In this document: positions 1 through 6,344 of the stretch, one piece after another
Layout of the letters: each line of letters opens with the position of its first letter
How positions within the stretch are numbered: position 1 is the stretch's first letter
NCBI GenBank assembly: GCA_023442495.1
Contig: JAEZZB010000048.1
Span: 1 to 8,678, forward strand
DNA length: 8,678 nt
From: Bacillota bacterium
GTDB taxonomy: Bacteria; Bacillota; Clostridia; Tissierellales; Peptoniphilaceae
Direction of reading: 5' to 3'
Notes under the pieces: model-generated
Told to the model about the DNA's origin: nothing
What the model saw: only the letters and a program-made list of their open reading frames with translations
The model's database searches: none
Translations under genes and position numbers: made by a program

Positions 1-887
1 GTACTTATTAAAGATAAGCCGATATCTAAAATTAAAGAGATAGATACAGAAGTAAATATATCTTTTATTGTCATAGCATCTTGAAATCTTGTTATTATAT
101 CACCAGTTCTTCTTGATGAAAAGAAAGTATATGGTAAATGTATAATATGGTCATAATATCCCATAAGTACTGGTATATCTACTTTTCTCGATAGAAATAA
201 TAATATATGTTGTCTGAAAGCTGATAATGTAGTCTGTAAAATCGAAACTACACCAAATACAATTAAAAATACATACAGAGTATTTTTAAGCCTATATGGA
301 ATTATTTCATCCATCAAAATCTTTGAAAAAATACTTGAGAAAATCCCTAGTAGGCTTAATAAAATTGATGCAAATATTACAGTAATAAATATCTTTTTTT
401 GAGGAAGGATTAACTGCTTAAATATATTAAACATTGAACCTGACTTATCTCTTTTAACCTCAAAGTCCGATCTAGGAATCATAAATATTGCTATTCCTTG
501 AAATATATTCTCTAATTCCTCATAGTCTATTTTCTTTAAACCAATTGCTGGATCATCTATTAAAAATTTATTTTTTCTTAAAATTTTATGTAATACAATA
601 AAATGATTTTCTCCACTTAAAGTTTTAACTTGCATAATTGCTGGCAAAGTAACTTCTTTATTAAAATCTTCAAGATTTACTCTCACTGCTTTTACATTAA
701 AACTAAATTTTTCTAGTCCTTGAACAACACCTTTTACTGTAGTTCCATACATATCTGTACCAATTATTTCTCGTATTTTCATAAAACTATATTCTTGACC
801 GTATGTTTTAAGCACGGTTGAAACTACTGCAGCAGCACAATCAGATTGATCATGTTGCAAAGTTGTTGCATACTTTTTAAATATCAT
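1..887 (-). CDS. Peptidase-containing (C39) peptide/bacteriocin ABC exporter, N-terminal part
   Basis: This partial gene begins at the ATG at 887 and runs off the left edge after 295 codons; the ATP-binding domain lies outside. The first ~140 residues are a C39 cysteine protease domain. It has oxyanion Gln11 and nucleophile Cys17 in the QHDQSDCAAA motif, His95 in NHFIVLHK, and Asp111 in DDPAIG, nearly the spacing of ComA/LagD-type exporters. From about residue 165 come membrane helices and the exporter loop LPYTFFSSRRTGDIITRFQDA-like segment at 251-271. Family knowledge: such proteins sit in the cytoplasmic membrane, cut double-glycine leaders from bacteriocin, lantibiotic or pheromone precursors and export the product. 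No precursor peptide gene is visible upstream. An in-frame TGA three codons before the ATG fixes the start, although the Shine-Dalgarno sequence is weak. It has no phage hallmark, so it is probably host flank; its closeness to the holin is read as chance. Confidence 0.93.
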   Translation of the reverse strand, partial: MIFKKYATTLQHDQSDCAAAVVSTVLKTYGQEYSFMKIREIIGTDMYGTTVKGVVQGLEKFSFNVKAVRVNLEDFNKEVTLPAIMQVKTLSGENHFIVLHKILRKNKFLIDDPAIGLKKIDYEELENIFQGIAIFMIPRSDFEVKRDKSGSMFNIFKQLILPQKKIFITVIFASILLSLLGIFSSIFSKILMDEIIPYRLKNTLYVFLIVFGVVSILQTTLSAFRQHILLFLSRKVDIPVLMGYYDHIIHLPYTFFSSRRTGDIITRFQDAMTIKDIFTSVSISLILDIGLSLIS

Positions 888-918
888 AATCCATTCTCAT
901 TACTTTGTTTTTTTTTTA

Positions 919-947
919 ATTATATCAAGATTAAAATGAAAGAGCAA
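919..947 (-). promoter_or_regulatory. Candidate promoter for the C39 ABC exporter
   Basis: On the minus strand a perfect -10 TATAAT lies at 924-919. Seventeen bases upstream is a poor -35, TTGCTC (947-942, 3 of 6 matches). It lies in the 96-bp gap after the holin stop and about 32 bp before the exporter start. I see no hairpin terminator in this gap. The exporter therefore probably has its own transcription, but read-through from the holin is possible. Confidence 0.45.
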
Positions 948-983
948 TAATTTTTATTCAAAAAAAAGAAATACATTTTATAA

Positions 984-1451
984 TTAAATAATAGTAGTAT
1001 TTAATATAATTTTTACAAAATTTGATTTACTATCTTTTGAACTTCTTTTCTCTCCTTCATTTTCTTTGATTTGTTTTAAAACTAGTTTTAACTTTTCTGG
1101 TACTGGTAAACCAAGTAGTGCTGCATTTTCAAAGATTGATATTCCTTCATTTGATAGGTAGAAAAAAACTATTGCTGTTCTTAAAGCACTTCCTGGCCCT
1201 ATAATTTGAGTATCCATAATATGAGCTACTGCTATTAACATAAACATTAAAGTTTTTCTAAATATCCCCTTAAATCCAATGCTACTTGATAGTTTCTTTT
1301 CTAAAATAGCAAGCATAACTCCAGTTATATAATCAATGATTGCAAGTGTAATTAGTGCAATTACTAATCCATCAAAGCCACCTAAAAAATAACCAAAAAA
1401 TGCTCCTATTAATGAAAATATAGCCTGAATAAAATTCCATATTGTTTTCAT
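984..1451 (-). CDS. Phage holin (Holin_4 / TcdE-like family)
   Basis: A 155-residue membrane protein. The start is the ATG at 1451, not the in-frame ATG at 1463, because the GGAGG ribosome site covers codons 1-3 of the longer reading and lies 5 bases before the ATG at 1451. Hydrophobic segments lie at about residues 6-25, 28-50, 64-78 and 86-100. Family hallmarks are DYITGV (about 40-45) and the conserved late segment SNEGISIFENAALLGLPVPE (about 99-118). Family knowledge: these proteins form lesions in the cytoplasmic membrane at the end of the lytic cycle and release endolysin. No endolysin gene follows. The last ~20 residues (after QIKENEGE) are a polar then hydrophobic tail ending LNTTII, which is not usual for the family; I infer it may be read-through into foreign sequence after a deletion. 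Function could be retained, but the lysis cassette is incomplete. Confidence 0.88.
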   Translation of the reverse strand: MKTIWNFIQAIFSLIGAFFGYFLGGFDGLVIALITLAIIDYITGVMLAILEKKLSSSIGFKGIFRKTLMFMLIAVAHIMDTQIIGPGSALRTAIVFFYLSNEGISIFENAALLGLPVPEKLKLVLKQIKENEGEKRSSKDSKSNFVKIILNTTII

Positions 1452-1475
1452 ATTTACCTCCATTAAAAAACTGCC

Positions 1476-1637
1476 TTATTTAGCAGCAATCCTTTCTTTT
1501 AATTTACTTATATCTAAATCTAGTTTATCTAGTATTTTATGAACTTTAAAAATATCCTCATTTAATTTATCAAGAATTTCTAAGGCTTTAGTTTTTTCTT
1601 TTTACATATTTAATAACTCATATTTTAATTTTTCCAT
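1476..1637 (-). pseudogene. Small coiled-coil protein upstream of holin (XhlA-like position), interrupted by TAA
   Basis: A perfect GGAGG (1644-1648) stands 6 bases before the ATG at 1637. The frame reads MEKLKYELLNM, then TAA at 1604-1602, then stays open for 41 further codons (KEKTKALEILDKL through LKERIAAK) to TAA at 1478-1476. The continuous frame, amphipathic heptad-like pattern and strong ribosome site indicate a 53-residue gene with one nonsense mutation. Its place directly before the holin matches the small haemolysin XhlA-type or coiled-coil genes of many Bacillota lysis cassettes, but it lacks the C-terminal membrane segment of XhlA, so the family is uncertain. It starts just after the stop of the tail gene (1650-1648), whose stop overlaps this gene's ribosome site. 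It is missed by ORF finders because of the stop. Confidence 0.68.
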
Positions 1638-1647
1638 ATTTTTCCTC

Positions 1648-2761
1648 CTATTCTGTTTGAATCCAAGTACTCAAGCTATATCTATATGATTTCATAGGTG
1701 TATTATTGTATCCAAATATTAAAACTGATCCATAGTTACCATCTTTATATTTATGAATAACTCCTACTCCTTGAGTAGATGCATATATATGTGCAATAGA
1801 TATTCCTACTGGCATACCACTGTCCCAAAATTTTTTTACTACTGCTATGTAATCACTAACTGAAACATCACCTGGCTTGTATATAAAGTTATATACTTTA
1901 TAAATTCATAATTATTTATTTTTGGTGGATTTAACCATAGATCTTCTGAATTTATTTGAGGTATAGTACCTATTCCAACTGACTTTTTACCAAGAACTAG
2001 TGTAGGTTCTCCTTTTGGTGCATATGCTACTGTTGATAAGCTTGTGAACTTATCTCCATAAGTTATAGTCCAATTCTCACCTACTGTAATGGGAACACCA
2101 TCTTTTGAATAACTAATTGACTTTGTATATCTTGTAACACCTTCTACACTTATTTTCCAATTTGGTGAATTAACATCAGTACCTATTGCATCTAAAACAT
2201 TTGTGTATCCAGCAGATCCCAGGGGTTTTATAATAGTTCCCATTGGATCTTCAATAGAGTTTGTATATCTTTTTATTGAAAAATTTGATAGATAAGGATT
2301 CTTATATGCCCTTGAAATAACTGTAGCTATAGTTTTTGTTGTAGAATTACCTCTATCATCTGTGACAGTAACAGATATAGGAAGTGAACCTGAACTTGTG
2401 ATTTTTGTTGATACTGTCTTTGTGTTAAAAGTTTTTCCTTGAAAGCTTACATTATAATTTTTAATGGTAGCTCCATCTTGTCCATATGCTGAAACATTAA
2501 TATTTACAATATGAACATTTTGAACCCCATATAAAGAGTTTCCAAGAAGAGACTGATTTTTCCCTGATACACTAACACCCCCAGTGTTAATTACTGGAGG
2601 TGTTGTATAAATTTTATCTAGTACTATTGTAGCTGAGCCTTTTAAATTATATGTTCCAGATCAATAGGCACCTGCTTCAATTGATATTGGAACTGACTTT
2701 GACCCATCTGCATTATGAGTTATTGTTCTTGTACCACTAGCAAGTACCGTATCGTTGCTTC
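1648..2761 (-). pseudogene. Broken DUF859-type siphovirus tail/baseplate protein
   Basis: No start codon: the N-terminal part is missing and the frame emerges from the scaffold junction near 2761. It opens with SNDTVLASGTRTITHNADGS, the phrase typical of DUF859 proteins of streptococcal and related phages. It continues with tandem beta-sandwich-like repeats (GKNQSLLG..., AYGQDGATIKNYNVSFQGK, then VTVTDDRGNSTTKTI). Damage in this frame: TGA at 2663-2661, in GAY-stop-SGTYNL, probably a former TGG; and a frameshift around 1895-1908. The leftward piece 2243-1845 ends after the shift in an unrelated tail. The true C-terminus continues in another frame from YNFIYKPGD to NYGSVLIFGYNN and STWIQTE, stopping with TAG at 1650-1648. 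Family members are late tail or host-contact proteins of unknown detail. I infer that this gene is dead. Confidence 0.78.
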
Positions 2762-3172
2762 TATTATGTTTATACTTTCCTTTACAGATTCAGCTTCTTT
2801 ATAATCAAGGATGCTTGCTAAGTCACTTGATAGACCTTTTTCAATTAGCATGTCTTTAGCTTCAGCTGTTAATTCTCTAAGTTAAATATCTCTTTCTCTT
2901 TTTTCTAGATCCTGTCTTTTTTTATTCATTTCATATTCAGCTTTTTCTTTAGCATTCATTGCAGCAAGCTTTTCAGTTTCTTTTCTTTGTTCATCTGCTT
3001 TATGTAATACTTTTGCAACTGCTCTATCGACATTACTTTTTACAATCTCGTCTATTTCTTCTTGAGTAAATGTTTTAACCTCTTCTTGTTTTGTTTCTTC
3101 TTGTTGATTGTCGACTTTATCAACCTTTTCTTTTTCAGTAGTTTCTACATTTTCTCTTAATTCTTCTGGCAT
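2762..3172 (-). pseudogene. Phage head scaffold protein (DUF4355-like), nonsense-mutated and 3' truncated
   Basis: The real start is the ATG at 3172 (MPEELRENVETTEK), with AAGGAG 6-7 bases upstream; the longer open frame to 3289 has no ribosome site and runs through a terminator. The first ~45 residues are acidic and disordered. Then come FTQEEIDEIVKSNVDRAVAK and a long charged helix with MNAKEKAEYEMNKK, the hallmark of DUF4355 scaffolds that guide capsid assembly in the cytoplasm. A TAA at 2884-2882 cuts it after KRERDI. Beyond it the same frame continues for about 40 codons of recognisable scaffold (LRELTAEAKDML, then GLSSDLASILDYKEAESV) until about 2762, where sequence changes to a tail gene. 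So the gene has both a point nonsense and a deletion end. No major capsid gene follows, although one normally would. Confidence 0.82.
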
Positions 3173-3252
3173 ATTTCTCTCCTTTTCTTGTTTTGAGTCA
3201 TGTCTGACTATATTCTCTTGCACAGTTTTAAGCCTTAAGCATGTTTTGGGCA

Positions 3253-3280
3253 TAAAAAAAGCAAGGCATTGTCCTTGCTT
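3253..3280 (-). terminator. Intrinsic terminator after the 44-aa membrane protein gene
   Basis: An 8-bp perfect stem, AAGCAAGG (3259-3266) with CCTTGCTT (3273-3280), and a 6-base loop. On the minus strand it runs into a T tract (3254-3260). It lies 37 bases past the small gene's stop and about 80 bases before the scaffold start, separating the two. Confidence 0.85.
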
Positions 3281-3316
3281 AAAGGTCATAAGGTAGCGAA
3301 ATTCCTTGTATGACTT

Positions 3317-3451
3317 TTATTTGTTTTTAATTATTATATAAATAAACGATATTATCAAAGCTAATACATAAAGTATAATAGGACTAAATATTATTAACCA
3401 TGATAAATTGATATATCCCAATAGTTTTAACATTGTCAATATTGTAATCAT
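3317..3451 (-). CDS. 44-residue single-span membrane microprotein of phage
   Basis: ATG at 3451 to TAA at 3319-3317. AAGGAAGT (3464-3457) gives a ribosome site about 8 bases from the ATG. The product starts MITILTMLKLLGYINLSW, continues with FSPIILYV and a long hydrophobic stretch (about residues 19-41), and ends with positive IKNK, so one or two membrane passes are expected. The segment LK-LLG-x-I-N-x-SW-x-x-x-x-SP resembles tiny phage and Gram-positive proteins annotated as transmembrane Fragile-X-F proteins, whose function is unknown. The gene sits alone between two intrinsic terminators and downstream of a predicted structured RNA, so it may be a self-contained unit. Alternatives are an immunity or toxin peptide, or a superinfection-exclusion protein; no evidence separates them. 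An ATG at codon 7 is a less likely start. Confidence 0.7.
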   Translation of the reverse strand: MITILTMLKLLGYINLSWLIIFSPIILYVLALIISFIYIIIKNK

Positions 3452-3469
3452 TAGTTACTTCCTTGTACT

Positions 3470-3516
3470 AAAAAAGCACATCTAACCTTTTACATCTGTA
3501 ATTAGTTAGTGTGCTT
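3470..3516 (-). terminator. Intrinsic terminator between the structured RNA and the microprotein gene
   Basis: The outer stem AAGCACA (3474-3480) pairs with TGTGCTT (3510-3516). After one bulged base, CTAAC (3482-3486) pairs with GTTAG (3505-3509). The loop may contain a further short stem. On the minus strand it is followed by six T (3475-3470). It ends 18 bases before the microprotein ATG, the position of an attenuator, and it is about 20 bases past the structured element at 3537-3619. Confidence 0.82.
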
Positions 3517-3536
3517 AAAAATACTTTTTTTTTAAT

Positions 3537-3619
3537 TTAAGATATAGGTAGGACTGCCATCTCCTACATCTGCAACTTATTAGCCCGTGAACGACAGATT
3601 CTTCACCTCTATATCTTAA
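3537..3619 (-). ncRNA. Putative structured RNA with H-type pseudoknot, family unknown
   Basis: An 83-nt element immediately after the minor head gene stop. Pairings seen by eye, all Watson-Crick: closing helix P1 of 11 bp (3619-3609 with 3547-3537); a hairpin of 6 bp (3567-3562 with 3553-3548, 8-nt loop); helix P2 of 5 bp (3599-3595 with 3572-3568); and a crossing 5-bp helix GTGAA/TTCAC (3606-3602 with 3591-3587). The last two make a classical H-type pseudoknot with connector lengths of 2, 3 and 14 nt. The 14-nt connector is GGGCTAATAAGTTG. P1 abuts the hairpin and the hairpin abuts P2 without spare bases. A promoter upstream predicts a start at the first base of P1, and a terminator lies about 20 nt downstream, giving a transcript of about 150 nt. 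The minus strand is preferred for these reasons. Not a tRNA; no riboswitch or ribozyme consensus that I know fits. Confidence 0.55.
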
Positions 3620-5014
3620 CTATATATTATCAGATTGTTCTGAAAAATTCAACAATTCGTGCTTTTCTATTATCCTTTTTTTTCTAATATTATTTTTCAT
3701 TAAAAAGTGTATAATATGATTATTTTCTTTCTCAACTATAATCATTTCAGTAAAATGTGATGAGTCTCCTTTGATATTATTTAATATAATTAGTCTGTTG
3801 TCTTTAGTATTATGATTGTTACTATGTTTAAGTAGTATTTCTGGATTCGATATTGAAGAAAATAAATTCTCCATTGCATTTTTAGTTATTTCAGTTCCAT
3901 GTCTATAAAGTATTCTAGTAAGATCATATTTAGTTGCATATACTTTTTTATTAAAAGGATATTTGTTTAGGTTTATTTTCGCCTTAACACTTCCTAAATA
4001 ATACTTTTCTTTGCTAAAAATCTCACTAATAGAATCCATGTCTTTTTTATTTCTAATAGAATCAAATTTCTTTAAGTCGTTTCTTAGTATGTCCTCATCA
4101 TCATATTCATAATAAGCAGCAACAGTACATCTACAAAATGGATGCCATATAGGAACATTTTTTCCCATCTCAGCTTCATCTAAGTCTATTATATTCCCAT
4201 CATGCGGCTTACACTCTTTACATGCTCCAGGTTCGGTTATAACAATTACTTTATCATATCCATTTTCTTTTGCACTTATTAATCCAGCCTTAGTTTGTGC
4301 TATTGCTGTTTCTGTTACTGCGAGACGTCTAGCTGCAAACTCTGCTTTTTGAGTTCTTCCTCTGAAATGCTTAAATAAGTCTTTTTTCCAAACGTTAGGA
4401 TTTTGTCCTCTTAATATCGACCTGTTAAGTCCATTTTGTAAATCATTTCTAAGCTCTTTAATGTTAGTCCAGATATAATATGAAAAGTGTGCAGATACAT
4501 GCGAATCATTTACTATTTGATTAAATACATCTTTTATCTTTTCTTTGCTAATTAGACTATCTCCAAGTATTCCAGCTTGTCTTTTAAGTTCCTCTTCGGT
4601 TTCATTAAATATCCTATCTTCTAATAGCTTTTCTTCTTTGGTTCCAAGTTTAGCAAGTTCAAGATCAATGTATTTTTGTAATAACTCATCACGAGCTATT
4701 TTCATTTTAAGATTGTAGATTCTCATCTCTTTATTAGCTCTTGGTGATAAGTCTTTATTTTTTACATATTCTTTAGCTTTTTCTTTTAATTCTTTTATAT
4801 CAGCTTCTCTAACTATCTGTCTTGCTTGTTCTATATATATTTCATTATCATCAGCATATTTACCAATCCACCAATTTATACGATTTTCTATTTCTCTTAA
4901 TGTTCTTTGATATTCTTTTTCAAGTACTTTAGAAAACTTTTCATCATCTTTGATTTTTTCTTCCTGGTGTTTTCTCTCCCTATCCTTAAAGTACTTATAC
5001 GTTTTCTTGTTCAT
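3620..5014 (-). CDS. MuF / SPP1 gp7-like minor head protein with C-terminal toxin-like domain
   Basis: 464 residues starting with MNKKTYKYFKDRERK at 5014; the start overlaps the portal gene end by 20 bp. The N-terminal ~165 residues are charged and helical. The MuF core lies at about 170-300, with RRLAVTETAIAQTKAGLISA (229-248) and the conserved metal-like set C265xxC268xxH271, HP-x-C294-x-C296 (HPFCRC). Family knowledge: MuF/gp7 proteins bind the portal inside the procapsid and a few copies may be ejected with DNA. The core usually ends near residue 300. Here about 160 residues are added. The part from KKVYATKYDLTRILYRHG (about 356-373) through SNPEILL and the beta-rich region to EKHELLNF resembles phage Barnase-EndoU-ColicinE5/D-RelE-like nucleases (PBECR) often fused to MuF. 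Arg371-His372 are candidate active-site residues. The extension has no obvious cytosolic immunity gene next to it. The core call is firm; the nuclease call is from pattern only. Confidence 0.9.
   Translation of the reverse strand: MNKKTYKYFKDRERKHQEEKIKDDEKFSKVLEKEYQRTLREIENRINWWIGKYADDNEIYIEQARQIVREADIKELKEKAKEYVKNKDLSPRANKEMRIYNLKMKIARDELLQKYIDLELAKLGTKEEKLLEDRIFNETEEELKRQAGILGDSLISKEKIKDVFNQIVNDSHVSAHFSYYIWTNIKELRNDLQNGLNRSILRGQNPNVWKKDLFKHFRGRTQKAEFAARRLAVTETAIAQTKAGLISAKENGYDKVIVITEPGACKECKPHDGNIIDLDEAEMGKNVPIWHPFCRCTVAAYYEYDDEDILRNDLKKFDSIRNKKDMDSISEIFSKEKYYLGSVKAKINLNKYPFNKKVYATKYDLTRILYRHGTEITKNAMENLFSSISNPEILLKHSNNHNTKDNRLIILNNIKGDSSHFTEMIIVEKENNHIIHFLMKNNIRKKRIIEKHELLNFSEQSDNI
3624..3652 (-). 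promoter_or_regulatory. Candidate promoter for the structured RNA / microprotein unit
   Basis: TTGAAT (3652-3647) and TAATAT (3629-3624) are separated by exactly 17 bases; each matches 4 of 6 consensus bases. The pair lies inside the last codons of the minor head gene. A start about 7 bases after the -10 falls at 3617-3619, which is the first base of the predicted P1 helix. In AT-rich DNA such matches are common, so the coincidence with the RNA boundary is the main support. Confidence 0.42.
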
Positions 5015-6326
5015 CTTTTATCTCTTTTAGAAAATCATAATCAAGTGGTTTAGATGAATTTTCTTTTTCCATTCTTTCAATTTCTTCAAGTGGACTATCT
5101 ACAACTGATAATACTGATAAGGCTGTTTGTTGTGATGTTAGACTTGCAAGACCTTTTGCTGTTTCAACTTCATCCCTGATATTATTTGGTACATTTCTTG
5201 TAAATACTAATTTTATATTGATATAATCATCTTTTTTATTAGCTGGTACATTTGTAGGTAAGTTAAATATCATCTTATATCTTCTCATCATGCTTGCCTT
5301 GAATTTACGTTCTTTTGTCATTGCAAGGTTTGACATTGGTAGTAGTTTATATTGTAGTGCTACACCTGATGTTCTTGAGTTAAATGTATCATCATTGATA
5401 TTTGCAATCATTGATATTTGATATATAAAGTCTACTAATCTATCAATTAAATTCTCTTGAGTTTCATCAGCATTTGGCTTATCTAAGAAATCAACAACGA
5501 CCTTTTCTGAGTTTGATCCAGATAAGTTAATTACCCTGTTATCTCTCAAAGCTTTTAATGTTTCTTCATCTAAATCAGCACCTAATATTTTTAAGTAAGC
5601 ATCTGAGAAATAGTCAACATCGTTAGCCTTTTCACTTAATACTTTATTTAAGCTATTTATAAGTGTTTCTACTGATTCAAATATTCCTTTCCTTTCTTCA
5701 TTTTCTGCATATTCAATTAATGGTACATCTCCATAGAAGTGTTCTTCTTCATCAATAAATTTAATTTCTGCAAGTGTTCCAGATAAAGTTATTTTTTCGT
5801 GCTTGGTTAGTAGTTCACCTTTTATATTAGATCCATCTAATTGATAATAAACTCCAAATAAAGGCTCTCTTGCGATTGTATCATCGTATACTATAAATGC
5901 ATTAGTTGGTGATACATAAGTTACTCTCGTGTTAGCTTCTTCATCTTGGTATAAATACTCAAATCCATGTCCATATATATCAGCATCTTTACTTATTTCT
6001 GCTTCTATATCATCTATTGAGTTAAGTCTTCTAAACTCAGTTATACTTTCATTTAAGTCATTATCCTCAATACTTGTTTGAATAGGTACTCCTATAAAGT
6101 ATCCGTTAAATGTATCAGTTAGGTATTTAGCATAATTGACAACAAGTCTATTATCAGGCTTATATTCCGCCTTTTGTTCCTTAAGCAAAATATCATAATT
6201 GCCTAAATACATATTATTTAATCTTTCATATCTATGAAGACCTCTTCTATGCTTATCAATAAAGTCTTGTACTACTTTTGGTGTGATATCTTCTTCCTTA
6301 GAAAAAGTAAATATGTAGTTTTCCAT
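4995..6326 (-). CDS. Phage portal protein (SPP1 gp6-like)
   Basis: 443 residues, normal for the SPP1 gp6 portal family. AAGGAG sits 7 bases before the ATG at 6326, and the gene begins 18 bp after the large terminase stop. Recognisable blocks: YERLNNMYLGNYDIL (33-47), the signature PDNRLVVNYAKYLTDTFNGY (57-76) followed by GVPI, DADIYGHGFEYLY (114-126), SPTNAFIVYDDT (139-150), the clip/stem region with NDVDYFSDAYLKILGAD, and SGVALQYKLLPM. Twelve such subunits form the ring at one capsid vertex through which the terminase motor pumps DNA; MuF and connector proteins attach to it. The C-terminus is acidic (EIKDEQENV) and overlaps the minor head start by 20 bp, so the two are probably translationally coupled. 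No damage is visible. Confidence 0.95.
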   Translation of the reverse strand: MENYIFTFSKEEDITPKVVQDFIDKHRRGLHRYERLNNMYLGNYDILLKEQKAEYKPDNRLVVNYAKYLTDTFNGYFIGVPIQTSIEDNDLNESITEFRRLNSIDDIEAEISKDADIYGHGFEYLYQDEEANTRVTYVSPTNAFIVYDDTIAREPLFGVYYQLDGSNIKGELLTKHEKITLSGTLAEIKFIDEEEHFYGDVPLIEYAENEERKGIFESVETLINSLNKVLSEKANDVDYFSDAYLKILGADLDEETLKALRDNRVINLSGSNSEKVVVDFLDKPNADETQENLIDRLVDFIYQISMIANINDDTFNSRTSGVALQYKLLPMSNLAMTKERKFKASMMRRYKMIFNLPTNVPANKKDDYINIKLVFTRNVPNNIRDEVETAKGLASLTSQQTALSVLSVVDSPLEEIERMEKENSSKPLDYDFLKEIKDEQENV

Positions 6327-6344
6327 CGTTTCTCCTTTTTAATG

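Noticed and set aside
1845..2243. Stand-alone 132-residue protein starting MGTIIKPLGS
   Set aside because: It is an internal fragment of the DUF859-type gene. Homologous sequence continues in the same frame upstream, the ATG has no ribosome site, and its C-terminus is frameshift-derived.
2661..2663. TGA read as tryptophan (alternative genetic code) in the tail gene
   Set aside because: Intact genes here use TGG for Trp and TGA as a real stop (terL, ArpU-like gene). Two neighbouring genes are broken by TAA and a frameshift is present, so decay is the simpler explanation.
3173..3289. N-terminal extension of the scaffold frame up to an ATG at 3289
   Set aside because: The extra 39 codons run through the terminator hairpin at 3253-3280 and lack a ribosome site. 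A strong AAGGAG precedes the ATG at 3172, where scaffold-like sequence begins.
3108..3296. Open frame on the + strand opposite the scaffold gene
   Set aside because: It is the complement of a Glu/Lys-rich coding region (giving Ser/Phe-rich sequence), has no ribosome site and crosses a minus-strand terminator. The same reasoning rejects + frames at 6234-6455, 7288-7617, 7748-8095 and 8333-8524.
3537..3619. tRNA or known small ribozyme
   Set aside because: There is no T-loop, anticodon arm or CCA-end layout, and hammerhead, twister, pistol and HDV core sequences are not found. The crossing GTGAA/TTCAC helix does not fit a cloverleaf.
3317..3619. Type I toxin-antitoxin pair (membrane peptide plus antisense RNA)
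   Set aside because: The structured RNA is predicted on the same strand as, and upstream of, the microprotein gene, with no evident complementarity to its message. No convergent promoter was seen on the + strand.
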